In this document: positions 40,170-49,305 of the stretch, piece by piece
Numbering within the stretch: position 1 is the first letter of the stretch
How the letters are laid out: the number at the start of each line of letters is the position of its first letter
NCBI GenBank assembly: GCA_001725325.1
Contig: MEFY01000002.1
Span: 1,925,559-1,989,558 of the forward strand
DNA length: 64,000 bases
Source: Leifsonia sp. SCN 70-46
GTDB taxonomy: Bacteria; Actinomycetota; Actinomycetes; Actinomycetales; Microbacteriaceae
Direction: 5' to 3'
Made by a program: the position numbers and the translations under genes
Notes under the pieces: model-generated
Databases searched by the model: none
Seen by the model: the letters and a program-made list of their open reading frames with translations, nothing else
What the model was told of the DNA's origin: nothing

Positions 40170-41438
40170 ATGAACACGAGGCGAACAGCGCTGTTTGCAG
40201 CGACCGCCGTGGTGGCGGCCCTGGCGACCACCGCGTGCAGCAACGGGGGAGGAGGGTCGTCGTCGACCGTCCTGTCCATCGCGTCCACGACCGATGCGAA
40301 GGCGGCGGTGGAGGAGGCCATTGCTGCGTTCGAGGCCGAGAACCCCGGCGTCGAGGTGAAGGCGACGTATGCGGAGACCGACTCCCTGGTGACGACCCTG
40401 CGCACTCAGCTCTCCTCGGGCACCGCGCCCGACGTGCTGACCGTCTGGCCCGGCTACGGCAACGCTATGGGCATGCGCGTCCTCCAGGAGAACGGGTATC
40501 TGGCCGACCTCTCCGACGAGGCCTTTGCGGCGAAGATCCCCTCCGGCCTCCAGGGCCTCTCACAGGTCGACGGCAAGAGCTGGGTGTTGCCGCTCACCGT
40601 CGTCGGTATCGGCGCGATCTACAACGAGCAGGCGGTGGAGGCGGCCGGTGCCGAGATCCCGACGACCTTCGACGAGGTGCTGGACTTCTGCGACGCAGCA
40701 ACCGCTGCGGGCAAGGTGGCCTTCGCGCTCGGCAACCAGGCGGCCTGGGTCACGCAGCTCGTGAACTACGCGCTCGTTCCCACGACGGTGTTCCAGAAGG
40801 AGCCTGACTTCGACGCCAAGATGGCGGCCGGCGATGCCACGTTCGTCGACTCCGGGTGGACTACCGCGTTCGACGAGTACATGGAGATGAACAGCCGAGG
40901 ATGCTTCACCGCCGACTCCCTCGGAACGTCGTTCGAGGCGACGACGGCTCAGGTCGCCGCGGGTGACGCCCTCGCGGTGGTCCAGGTGACCTCGGTGCTC
41001 CCCGGCATTCGCGACCAGGCGCCCGCGGGGACGACCTTCAGCATGTTCGCCCTTCCTGGTGACGACGACGCCGAAGACACCTGGATGCCTGCAGCGCTCG
41101 GATTCAGCCTCGGCGTGAATGCCGCTTCGAAGAATCAGGAGCTCGCGAGGAAGTTCATCGACTTCATGGCGTCCGACAAGGCGATGGCTTCGTTCGCGAC
41201 GACATCCGGGTCGCTTCCGGCGCTGCCCACCGACGCATTTGAGGCCGACCCGGCTCTGCAGATCCTCGTCGACTTCCAGGCGGAGGGGCGTACCTATCCC
41301 TTCATGGACCAGTTCTGGCCTAACGCCAAGGTCCAGCAGGAGCACCTCGACGGCGTGCAGAAGGTGTTCGCCGGCACGGCGACCATTGACGACGTCCTGG
41401 CTGCGATGGACGCGGCCTACGCGGAGGGCGTGAAGTAG
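40170..41438 (+). CDS. Extracellular sugar-binding lipoprotein (ABC transporter)
   Basis: Signal peptide with lipobox-like LATTAC; VLSIASTTDAKAAVEEAIAAFEAENPGVEV. Confidence 0.9.
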   Translation: MNTRRTALFAATAVVAALATTACSNGGGGSSSTVLSIASTTDAKAAVEEAIAAFEAENPGVEVKATYAETDSLVTTLRTQLSSGTAPDVLTVWPGYGNAMGMRVLQENGYLADLSDEAFAAKIPSGLQGLSQVDGKSWVLPLTVVGIGAIYNEQAVEAAGAEIPTTFDEVLDFCDAATAAGKVAFALGNQAAWVTQLVNYALVPTTVFQKEPDFDAKMAAGDATFVDSGWTTAFDEYMEMNSRGCFTADSLGTSFEATTAQVAAGDALAVVQVTSVLPGIRDQAPAGTTFSMFALPGDDDAEDTWMPAALGFSLGVNAASKNQELARKFIDFMASDKAMASFATTSGSLPALPTDAFEADPALQILVDFQAEGRTYPFMDQFWPNAKVQQEHLDGVQKVFAGTATIDDVLAAMDAAYAEGVK

Positions 41439-41448
41439 AAGGACGACC

Positions 41449-41480
41449 GGCGGCGGCCGCGCGCTCGCGCGGCCGCCGCC
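41449..41480 (+). terminator. Strong intercistronic hairpin between SBP and SGNH hydrolase genes (attenuator/mRNA-stabilising)
   Basis: Perfect 13-bp stem GGCGGCGGCCGCG / CGCGGCCGCCGCC; no U-tract. Confidence 0.55.
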
Positions 41481-41503
41481 TTGGCGTGAGGAAGGACGAG
41501 CTT

Positions 41504-42652
41504 ATGACCCCGTTGGGACCGGTGGCCGAATCCGTCATCCGTGAGTCTGTTCGCGGAGCGGCCGACATCGTAGCGCCGGGAGTGACGCCCGTGCGCCTAC
41601 CCGCGTGGGCCACCGCACAGATGGCGGAAGGGTTCTCGCGCGTGGTCGCCGACCATACGGCTGGAGTGCGCCTGGACCTCGAGACAGCCGCTTCTGTCCT
41701 TGAGCTCGAGGTCTCCCTGGCTCGGTATCTGTCGCCCGACATGGCTCATCATTCTGCGAGGTCCGTGTTTGCCGTGACGGACGATAGCGGCGTCCTCTGC
41801 GAGGTGGCGACCACCGCCGGATCACGAGTAGTCGAGCAGTCCGACCGCAGTGTGGCCGTCGCGGACGGCGGCATCGTGACTATCCAACTTGAACTCGAGC
41901 CGGCCTCCGAGGCGCGACGCGTGCAGGTTTGGCTGCCGCACAACTCGGCGGTGACCATCCACAGCCTCAGAGCCGATCGGCCGGTGGAAGCACACGCGCC
42001 GGCCGGGTCCCGATGGGTCCACCACGGCAGTTCGATAAGCCACTGCCTCGATGCGCACGGTCCGTTGGGGGCATGGCCGGTGCTCGCCGCCCGGAGCCTC
42101 GGGCTCGAACTGACCGATCTCGGTCTCGCCGGCAATTCCATGCTCGACCCGTATGTCGCCCGCACGATCCGCGACCTGCCGGCTGACCTCATCACTCTCA
42201 AGGTGGGGATCAACATCGTCAACGGCGACTCATTCACGGAGCGCACGCTCGTACCGGCGCTTCATGGCTTCATCGACACGGTGCGGGAGGGCCACCCTGA
42301 AGTGCCCTTCGTCGTCATGTCGCCGGTCTGGTGCGGGATCCATGAGGACACAGCCGGACCTACCAGTTTCGACCCGATCACGATGATGTGCTCCGCTCTC
42401 GGAACGGGTGATCTGACCTTGGCGCGGACCCGCGAGATCGTCGAACGAGTCGCCCGCGCGCGGGCGGCAGCCGACGCCCGGCTGTTCGTCCTAGACGGGC
42501 GCGAGTTGCTGTCGGCCCGCGATGCTTCCCATCTCTGGGACGGCCTGCACCCGGACCACGAAGGGTACGCGATCATGGCCGATCGCTTCGTGTCCCTCGC
42601 GAGATCCGGCGAAGGGCCCGTGGCGACGGCTCTCGGGCTGGCGCGACGCTAG
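41504..42652 (+). CDS. SGNH/GDSL hydrolase family protein with N-terminal beta domain (putative carbohydrate esterase)
   Basis: WVHHGSSISHC (block I), DLGLAGNSM, LHPDHEGY. Confidence 0.8.
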   Translation: MTPLGPVAESVIRESVRGAADIVAPGVTPVRLPAWATAQMAEGFSRVVADHTAGVRLDLETAASVLELEVSLARYLSPDMAHHSARSVFAVTDDSGVLCEVATTAGSRVVEQSDRSVAVADGGIVTIQLELEPASEARRVQVWLPHNSAVTIHSLRADRPVEAHAPAGSRWVHHGSSISHCLDAHGPLGAWPVLAARSLGLELTDLGLAGNSMLDPYVARTIRDLPADLITLKVGINIVNGDSFTERTLVPALHGFIDTVREGHPEVPFVVMSPVWCGIHEDTAGPTSFDPITMMCSALGTGDLTLARTREIVERVARARAAADARLFVLDGRELLSARDASHLWDGLHPDHEGYAIMADRFVSLARSGEGPVATALGLARR

Positions 42653-42655
42653 GCG

Positions 42656-43543
42656 TCAGGGGCGAAGCGCCGGACTGGAGAACCGGCTCGGCGCCTCGCC
42701 ATGCACAGCCTTGAAAGCCCGCGAGAAGTGAAGTGGATCGTCGAACCCCACGCGCAAGGCGACTTCGCGGACCCGCAGACTGCTGCTTCGCAGAAGATGA
42801 GCCGCCTCCGCCATGCGCTGGGCCCGCGCCCAGCTCTGGACGGACATGCCGGTGTGCTTCCGGAACAGGCGCTCGGCCGTCGCGCTGCTGCAGCCGCCGA
42901 CATCCGAGATCTCCTCGAGCCGCGGGTGAGCGTCCAACCGGCGCGTGATGTACTCCATCATCGCCCGCAGCGCGGCCGGAAACGGGGGAGGGGTCGACGC
43001 CCATGATCTCGCCTCATCGAGCAGTAGGCGTCCGAGCGCGCGCATGACTGCCTCGTCGGGAGCAGGACCGGCGAAACGGCTCACCGCGTATTCCGCGATT
43101 CCGACGAGCGCGTCCTCCGCCGGCGTCGAGCGATGGAGCAGCACGGGATGGCGCGGCAACGCCCCGCCTTCTCGGAAGTCGGCGTCGAGCAGCGGATCCC
43201 CGGGCAGGTGGGCAACCCGCGCTTCGACCACCTGCGCGTGAGCATGGGCGGGCACGAGGTGCACGGTGCCTATCTCGAACGGCTTCACAGCGTCGGCTCG
43301 GTAGATCGCCTCGTGCATCCAGGGCATGAGCACGATGCTGCCGGCACCCACTGCGAACCGCCGTCCGTCGACGGTCACATCGCCGACACCACGCCGCACC
43401 CAGAGCACGCAGACGCTGCCCACACGCCGATTGCGGATCACCTCCGAGCCGTGGAACTGGTAATGGTTCGCCCACACGACGGCTGCGCTTGGTTCCTCCA
43501 TGAATCGATCATCCCAGAGGACATATCTGTGCGGAATATCCAT
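42656..43543 (-). CDS. AraC family regulator with N-terminal cupin domain
   Basis: C-terminal HTH LEEISDVGGCSSATAERLFRKHTGMSVQSWARAQRMAEAAHLLRSS...VALRVGFDDPLHFSRAFKAVHGEAPSRF. Confidence 0.9.
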   Translation of the reverse strand: MDIPHRYVLWDDRFMEEPSAAVVWANHYQFHGSEVIRNRRVGSVCVLWVRRGVGDVTVDGRRFAVGAGSIVLMPWMHEAIYRADAVKPFEIGTVHLVPAHAHAQVVEARVAHLPGDPLLDADFREGGALPRHPVLLHRSTPAEDALVGIAEYAVSRFAGPAPDEAVMRALGRLLLDEARSWASTPPPFPAALRAMMEYITRRLDAHPRLEEISDVGGCSSATAERLFRKHTGMSVQSWARAQRMAEAAHLLRSSSLRVREVALRVGFDDPLHFSRAFKAVHGEAPSRFSSPALRP

Positions 43544-43621
43544 GAAATGCGTGCCATAGATCTGCACCCTCCCCCTCGCGCTGCCTAGCGTTGAGATCTG
43601 ACCCGACGAGAGGACAACACA

Positions 43622-43813
43622 GTGCAGATTCATGTTGATGCGGTCGCCTGCGTCGGTGCGGGCCAGTGCGCGCTGGTCGCCGGCTCGCTGTTCGACCAGG
43701 ACGATGACGGCATAGTCGTCCTCCTCGACCCGAACCCCGATCCCCGCGAAGAGGCGCTCGTGCGACGAGCGGCGTCGCTCTGTCCGGCGCGCGCTATCGT
43801 CGTCGATGACTGA
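43622..43813 (+). CDS. P450-type ferredoxin (single cluster)
   Basis: 63 aa; CVGAGQCALVAGSLFDQDDDGIV...AASLCPARAIVV. Confidence 0.88.
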   Translation: MQIHVDAVACVGAGQCALVAGSLFDQDDDGIVVLLDPNPDPREEALVRRAASLCPARAIVVDD

Positions 43814-44981
43814 CAGGACGTTGCGGGAGCAGGACCGGGTCGTTGTCGTGGGCGCAGGCGCGGCCGGAGCCACGGCGGCCGTCGAGCTTCGGCGTCACGG
43901 CTTCCGAGGTCGGGTCGTCCTCGTGGGCGGTGAGCCGCATCCGCCCTACGCCCGGCCGCCGCTCTCGAAGAACGTGCTGGCCGGACCAGATGAGTCTGCC
44001 GACTTGTACACCGAGCAGGAGCTCCGATCGCTCGACATCGAGTTCCGGACCGCCACCGTCGCGCTCGGGCTCGATGTCGCCTCCGGGCGCCTGAGGTTGT
44101 CCCAAGGGCTGCTGGAGTTCGACCACCTCATCATCGCCACAGGTGTCGCCGCTCGCCGTCCGGCATGGGCTCGAGGCGACGGGGTCCACTTGCTCCGCAC
44201 GCGCGACGATGTCGCCGGCCTGCTGTCCGACCTCAGAGAGGGCGGGCCTGCGGTTATCGTCGGCGGCGGGGTGCTGGCTTCAGAAGCGGCATCGACGCTC
44301 GCCGCGACTCGCGAGTGCGCCCTCGTGGTGCGGGGAGGTGAGCTTCGCCTGGGTGCGGTGGGCGGTGCCTTCTCCTCGAGGATCATCGACCTGCACGAGT
44401 CGCATGGGGTCGGTGTGCACCTGCAGGAGCATGTCGACACCGTCCTAGCTCAGGGACGGGGTCTGGAGATCCGCACGCAGCATCATCGCCACAGGGCGGA
44501 TGCCGTGGTGGTCGCGGTGGGATCGCAGCCCGCTGTCGAATGGCTGTCGGGCACCGGGATCGGCGGTCCCGACGGTGTGTTGTGCGATGCCGCCGGCCGC
44601 GCCAGTTCCACGGTTTCCGCGGTGGGGGACGTCGCAGCATGGTGGGATCCCGTCGCCCAGAGGCATGTGCGTGTCGAACACCAGTCGGCCGCTCTCGAGC
44701 ACGCATCGATCGTCGCGCAGCGCCTCCTCAACGGGGTCTGCCCCGATCCGCCTGTCCCGTTCTTCTCGTCGGAGCTGTACGGCACTCGGATTCAGATATG
44801 CGGGCGTTTCGGACCCGGAGCACCCTGGGACTATGTTCACGGGGCGCCGGGCGCAGCCTCGTTCGTGGCGCTCGCGACGACGGGAGCGCTTCGGGGCCTC
44901 GTGGGGTGGGATGCGCCGCGCGCATTCCGTGAGGCCCGACGAGCCAGGCCCGATCTCATGCCAGCTATCGCAACGCACTGA
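43806..44981 (+). CDS. NAD(P)/FAD-dependent ferredoxin reductase
   Basis: VVVVGAGAAGATAAVELRRHGFRGRVVLVGGEPHPPYARPPLSKNVL; overlaps ferredoxin. Confidence 0.9.
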   Translation: MTDRTLREQDRVVVVGAGAAGATAAVELRRHGFRGRVVLVGGEPHPPYARPPLSKNVLAGPDESADLYTEQELRSLDIEFRTATVALGLDVASGRLRLSQGLLEFDHLIIATGVAARRPAWARGDGVHLLRTRDDVAGLLSDLREGGPAVIVGGGVLASEAASTLAATRECALVVRGGELRLGAVGGAFSSRIIDLHESHGVGVHLQEHVDTVLAQGRGLEIRTQHHRHRADAVVVAVGSQPAVEWLSGTGIGGPDGVLCDAAGRASSTVSAVGDVAAWWDPVAQRHVRVEHQSAALEHASIVAQRLLNGVCPDPPVPFFSSELYGTRIQICGRFGPGAPWDYVHGAPGAASFVALATTGALRGLVGWDAPRAFREARRARPDLMPAIATH

Positions 44982-44998
44982 ACAAGGAGTTCGAAGAG

Positions 44999-46180
44999 AT
45001 GAGCGGATGCCCGCGACACCACCCCATCACCATCCCCACGGATGGAACGCCGTTGGCACCGTCGCCCACCCTTGCCGAGCTTCGGGAGGACTCGGCGGCG
45101 GTCCCGCTTCTCTACGAGGACGGCACGACAGGATGGCTCGTGACCCGCTACGATCTCGCGCGGTCCGTGCTGGAAGACCCTCGTTTCTCGCAGCTGCCGC
45201 AACGCATGCCGGCTGGGGACGGCTCGGTGGCGGAACTCGATGTCGACAGTGACGCGCGCGCCGCCCGACAGGCGGGCAACCTGCTCGCCCTCGACGGCGA
45301 TCAGCACTCGAAGATCCGCCGTGCGATCACCAGCCGCTTCTCGGTCCGCGCAGTTCGCGCCGAGCGGGAGGCGGTGACCGCCATCGTCTCGCAGCAGCTC
45401 ACCAGCATGCTCGCGCTCGGCAACCGTGCGGACCTGCTGGCGGACTACGCCGAACCCATCTCAGCCGCAGTGCACCGTCACGTGCTTGGCATCCCCGAAG
45501 ACCTCGCTTCCGAGTTCGACCGCATCTTCGTGCACGGTGCTCCGGACCAGGATGCCTTCGACTTCACGCGGACGGTTCTCTCTCGCGCGGAGACGGAGCC
45601 TGGCGACGATGTGTTGGGCGACCTCGTGCGTTCGGCGCTCTCTCCGGCAGAGCGCGAGGGCGTCGCGCACGTCCTCATGACCTCGGGGCGGGACTCCGTC
45701 GCCTACCTCATCGTCACGAGCGTCGTGGCCCTGCTGGGGCATCCCGATCAGCTCGGACGCCTTCGAGCAGACCCGTCGCTCCTAGCGCCCGCGTTGGAGG
45801 AGTTCCAGAGGTTCGGCACCATGTTCGTCTCGCTCTTCCCCCGCACCGCGCTGGAGGACGTGCAGCTAGAGGGGATGATCGTGCGCGCGGGGGAGTCGGT
45901 CTCCGTCTCCCCGGTCGCAGCCAACCGGGACCCTCGTCGATTCAGCTATCCCGACATCCTCGACACCGCTCGTGATTCGTTCGGCCACCTCGGCTTCGGG
46001 CACGGCATACACGGTTGCGTGGGACAGCAGCTCGCCCGGCTGGAGGTGACCGAGGCCCTGACGCAGCTTCTCTCAGCCCTTCCTTCCCTCGCTCTGGTAT
46101 CTGCCGAGCAACTGCGTCCGGGAGCGTTCGCGCATCCAGTGCCGATCTACGCCGCAGGAAGCGCCATCGTCTCGTGGTGA
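44999..46180 (+). CDS. Cytochrome P450
   Basis: Heme motif FGHGIHGCVGQ, ExxR (EFQR), I-helix MTSGRDSVAYL. Confidence 0.94.
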   Translation: MSGCPRHHPITIPTDGTPLAPSPTLAELREDSAAVPLLYEDGTTGWLVTRYDLARSVLEDPRFSQLPQRMPAGDGSVAELDVDSDARAARQAGNLLALDGDQHSKIRRAITSRFSVRAVRAEREAVTAIVSQQLTSMLALGNRADLLADYAEPISAAVHRHVLGIPEDLASEFDRIFVHGAPDQDAFDFTRTVLSRAETEPGDDVLGDLVRSALSPAEREGVAHVLMTSGRDSVAYLIVTSVVALLGHPDQLGRLRADPSLLAPALEEFQRFGTMFVSLFPRTALEDVQLEGMIVRAGESVSVSPVAANRDPRRFSYPDILDTARDSFGHLGFGHGIHGCVGQQLARLEVTEALTQLLSALPSLALVSAEQLRPGAFAHPVPIYAAGSAIVSW

Positions 46181-46206
46181 TCGCCTCGGGGCTGTACCGT
46201 CGAGCC

Positions 46207-46797
46207 ATGCTCGTAGAACACCGCGGAAGCCGTCCGACAGTCCACCCCGACGCGTGGGTAGCGCCCACGGCCTCCGTGATCGGCGATGTGACGGTCGGCG
46301 CGGGCGCGCGCATCCTGCACGGTGCCGTGGTGACGTCGGAGGACGGCAGCATCAGCATCGGCGTCGACACGGTCGTGATGGAGAACGCCCTCGTGCGGGC
46401 GCGTGCCGGCCACGACGTCGTGATCGGGTCGGGCGTCATGATCGGGCCGCACGCGCACGTCAACGGCGCGAGGATCGGCGACGGGGTGTTCGTCGCGACG
46501 GGCGCGTCGCTCTTCCCGGGCAGCTCCGTGGGGGAGGGGGCCGAGGTGCGCATCAACGCCGTGGTGCAGGTCAACACGCGGCTCGACCCGGGGGCCGTGG
46601 TGCCCATCGGCTGGGTGGCGGTGGGGGAGGCCATCCTGCCGCCCGACAAGCACGACGAGATCTGGGAGATCCAGCGCGGGCTGGACTTCCCCGGGACGGT
46701 CTACGGGGTGGATCGAGACACGACGATGGCGGAGCTCATGCGGCGCCAGTCGGAGTTCTACGGCGCGCACCGCGACGACGCGGTGGTGGAGAGCTAG
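46207..46797 (+). CDS. Gamma carbonic anhydrase family / left-handed beta-helix protein
   Basis: Hexapeptide repeats VHPDAWVAPTASVIGDVTVGAGARILHGAVV...IGPHAHVNGARIGDGVFV. Confidence 0.85.
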   Translation: MLVEHRGSRPTVHPDAWVAPTASVIGDVTVGAGARILHGAVVTSEDGSISIGVDTVVMENALVRARAGHDVVIGSGVMIGPHAHVNGARIGDGVFVATGASLFPGSSVGEGAEVRINAVVQVNTRLDPGAVVPIGWVAVGEAILPPDKHDEIWEIQRGLDFPGTVYGVDRDTTMAELMRRQSEFYGAHRDDAVVES

Positions 46798-46952
46798 CCG
46801 GCGCTGACCGCGCGCAGCGGCGGGTACTCGACGGCGTCGAGGCGGTACAGCTCCTCGAGCATGCGGCTCATGGCCTCGGTGGTGAGCTCGGCGGCCTTCT
46901 GGGCGTCGCGGTCGGGCGTGTGCAGGCGATTGGTCCAACGGTTCGTGTCCAT
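46794..46952 (-). CDS. small hypothetical protein (52 aa, not in ORF track)
   Basis: MDTNRWTNRLHTPDRDAQKAAELTTEAMSRMLEELYRLDAVEYPPLRAVSAG; shares CTAG stop with upstream gene. Confidence 0.5.
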   Translation of the reverse strand: MDTNRWTNRLHTPDRDAQKAAELTTEAMSRMLEELYRLDAVEYPPLRAVSAG

Positions 46953-47073
46953 GACTGCCTCCTCACCAAGAGAGACCGGCGAACATGCCGGTTATGACGG
47001 GAACTCTACTCCCTTTGTGCCCCCCGTTGGAGTGACGTCACATCGGCGTGTCGGCGCTCCTAGACTGGTGCGC

Positions 47074-47610
47074 ATGTCACCCCGCTGGCTCGGCCGCCTG
47101 CTCGACAGCAGCCACGCCGACGCGTCGCTGAGCGCCTGGAACATCCTCGACTCGCCGCGCGACCTCATCCTCACGAGCACGTCCTTCGACGACGGCGGCG
47201 CTCTTCCGCGCCGGTTCGCGGGCAGGGGCGTCGGCGACAACGTCTCGCCCGCGCTCTCGTGGAGCGGCGTCCCGGTCGAGGCAGACCACCTGGTCGTCAT
47301 CGTCGAGGATGTCGACGTGCCGCTCGCACGTCCGCTCATCCACAGCCTGAGCATCCTCGACGCAGACGCGGTGGGCGTCCCTGAAGGCGGCCTCGCCGCC
47401 GGCGCCCCGGACGTCACGCACCTGCGCACGCTGCAGGGCCGCGGCTACCAGGGACCGCGGCCGATAGTCGGGCACGGGCCGCACCGCTACCGGTTCATGG
47501 TCTTCGCGGTCGAGGGCGACATCGACACGTCGTCGACGAGGCACGCCGTCGAGTCGATGGTCGGTCGGGTCGTCGCGCGCGGCAGGCTCGTCGGCACCTA
47601 CGAGCGCTAG
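47074..47610 (+). CDS. YbhB/YbcL (Raf kinase inhibitor/PEBP-like) family protein
   Basis: LTSTSFDDGGALPRRFAGRGVGDNVSPALSWSGVP...HRYRFMVFAV. Confidence 0.9.
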   Translation: MSPRWLGRLLDSSHADASLSAWNILDSPRDLILTSTSFDDGGALPRRFAGRGVGDNVSPALSWSGVPVEADHLVVIVEDVDVPLARPLIHSLSILDADAVGVPEGGLAAGAPDVTHLRTLQGRGYQGPRPIVGHGPHRYRFMVFAVEGDIDTSSTRHAVESMVGRVVARGRLVGTYER

Positions 47611-48803
47611 GCCGAGAGGCTCTCGCTCCTCGACTCCGCGGCGATGCGACGGTTGCGCACCGCTGTCTTGAACCAGGCGCTGTCGGGGATGCGCGCGAGC
47701 AGCGGCCCCGAGACCACGGTGATGAGCACGTACGCGGTCGCGAGCGGGGCGAGCCGCGGCTCCACGCCGCCCGCGAGGCCGGCGATGACGATCGAGAACT
47801 CTCCTCGCGGGGTGAGCGCGAAGCCGGTGCGCCAGCGCCCGGGCACGCCGATGCCGGCGCGCTTGGCGGCGAGGTAGCCGCTCAGGGTCTTGGTGCCCAT
47901 GGTGATGATCGCGAGCGCCAGCGCGGGCAGCAGGGCGGGGACGAGGTCGGCGGGGTCCGTCGCGATGCCGAAGAACACGAAGAACACGGTGGCGAAGAGG
48001 TCGCGCAGCGGCGCGAGCACGACCGTCGCGTTGTGCGCGACCTGGCCCGAGATCGCGATGCCCACGAGGAACGCGCCGACGGCCGCCGACACGCTCGCCT
48101 GATCGGCGAGCCCCGCGACGAGCATCGTGAGCCCCAGCACGCCGAGCAGCAGCGGCTCGGGGCTGTTGGCGGGGAACAGGCGCGACAGCACCTTGCCGAA
48201 CCGCAGGGCCGCGAGCAGGATGACGAGCACGACGCTCACGGCGATGACGACGGTCGTCGCCCCCTGAAGCAGCCCCTGGCCGATCACGAGCGCGGAGAGT
48301 ACGGGCAGGTAGAAGGCCATGGCCAGGTCTTCGATCACGAGCACCGAGAGGATGACCGGGGTCTCGCGGTTTCCGAGGCGGCGGAGGTCGCGCAGCACCT
48401 TCGCGACGACCCCCGACGACGACACCCACGTCACGCCCGCGAGCGTCACGGCCGCGACGGGACCCCAGCCGAGCAGGAGCGCGAACGCGGCCCCCGGCAG
48501 CGCGTTGAGCGCGCCGTCGAGCAGCCCGGCCACGCGGGCCTGGCGCAGGTTGCGCACGAGCTCCGTGGGGGAGTATTCGAGACCGAGCATCGCGAGCAGC
48601 AGGATGACGCCGATCTCGGCTCCCACCTCGAAGAAGTCGTGGCTCGCATCGAGCGGGAAGAAGCCGCCGTGGCCCACCGCGAGGCCCGCGAGCAGGTAGA
48701 GCGGGATGGGGGAGATGCCGAAGCGCCCGGCAAGGCGACCCAGGAGGCTCAGTACGAGCAGCAGCGCTCCGACTTCGATGAGGAGCAGGGTCGTCTCATG
48801 CAT
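47607..48803 (-). CDS. Cation:proton antiporter (Kef/CPA2 type)
   Basis: GVILLLAMLGLEYSPTELVRNLRQA; 12-TM protein. Confidence 0.9.
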   Translation of the reverse strand: MHETTLLLIEVGALLLVLSLLGRLAGRFGISPIPLYLLAGLAVGHGGFFPLDASHDFFEVGAEIGVILLLAMLGLEYSPTELVRNLRQARVAGLLDGALNALPGAAFALLLGWGPVAAVTLAGVTWVSSSGVVAKVLRDLRRLGNRETPVILSVLVIEDLAMAFYLPVLSALVIGQGLLQGATTVVIAVSVVLVILLAALRFGKVLSRLFPANSPEPLLLGVLGLTMLVAGLADQASVSAAVGAFLVGIAISGQVAHNATVVLAPLRDLFATVFFVFFGIATDPADLVPALLPALALAIITMGTKTLSGYLAAKRAGIGVPGRWRTGFALTPRGEFSIVIAGLAGGVEPRLAPLATAYVLITVVSGPLLARIPDSAWFKTAVRNRRIAAESRSESLSA

Positions 48804-48810
48804 CGGCGGA

Positions 48811-49305
48811 TCAGCTCGGACCCTTGTCGATGATCTTGCCGAGCAGGTCGAGGCCCTTGCGGGTGCCGACCGCGATGATGACGTCGCCGCGCTCGAAGAT
48901 CTCGCCGGGGGTGGGCGAGGGGATGATCTCGGTGCCGCGCGCGATCGCGACTATCGACGAGCTCGTGACCGTGCGCGCCTTCGTGTCGCCCATGGGCCTG
49001 CCGATGAACTTGGAGTCGAAGGGCAGCGAGATCTCCTCGGTGAAGAGGCCGGGAACCTTGTCGCTCAGGCTCGAGAGCCTGCTTATCGCGATCGACGCGC
49101 CGAGGAGCTCGGCGATCGCGGCGGCCTCGTCGTCGGAGAGCGCGACCGTGTCGGTGCTCGCGTCGGGGTCGTCGACGTCGAAGAGCGCGAGGTCACGCTC
49201 ACCCGAGCGCTGGGAGACGACGCTCACGCGACGGCCGCTCTCCGTGATGACGTCGGTGCGCACACCGATCCCGGGGAGGTCTACCCTCTCGACCCTGACA
49301 CTCAT
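48811..49305 (-). CDS. TrkA-C (RCK_C) domain regulatory subunit of antiporter
   Basis: IIPSPTPGEIFERGDVIIAVGTRKGLDLL; next to antiporter. Confidence 0.88.
   Translation of the reverse strand: MSVRVERVDLPGIGVRTDVITESGRRVSVVSQRSGERDLALFDVDDPDASTDTVALSDDEAAAIAELLGASIAISRLSSLSDKVPGLFTEEISLPFDSKFIGRPMGDTKARTVTSSSIVAIARGTEIIPSPTPGEIFERGDVIIAVGTRKGLDLLGKIIDKGPS

Noticed and set aside
43501-43512. TGAATCGATCAT resembling the LacI operator
   Set aside because: Only a half-site matches the palindrome and it lies inside the AraC coding sequence (DDRFMEE), so chance is likely.
32325-46210. attL/attR duplication of the tRNA-Ala 3' end flanking the island
   Set aside because: I looked for GGTTCGAATCCCC-like sequence near 46180-46210 and found none; no integrase gene is present.
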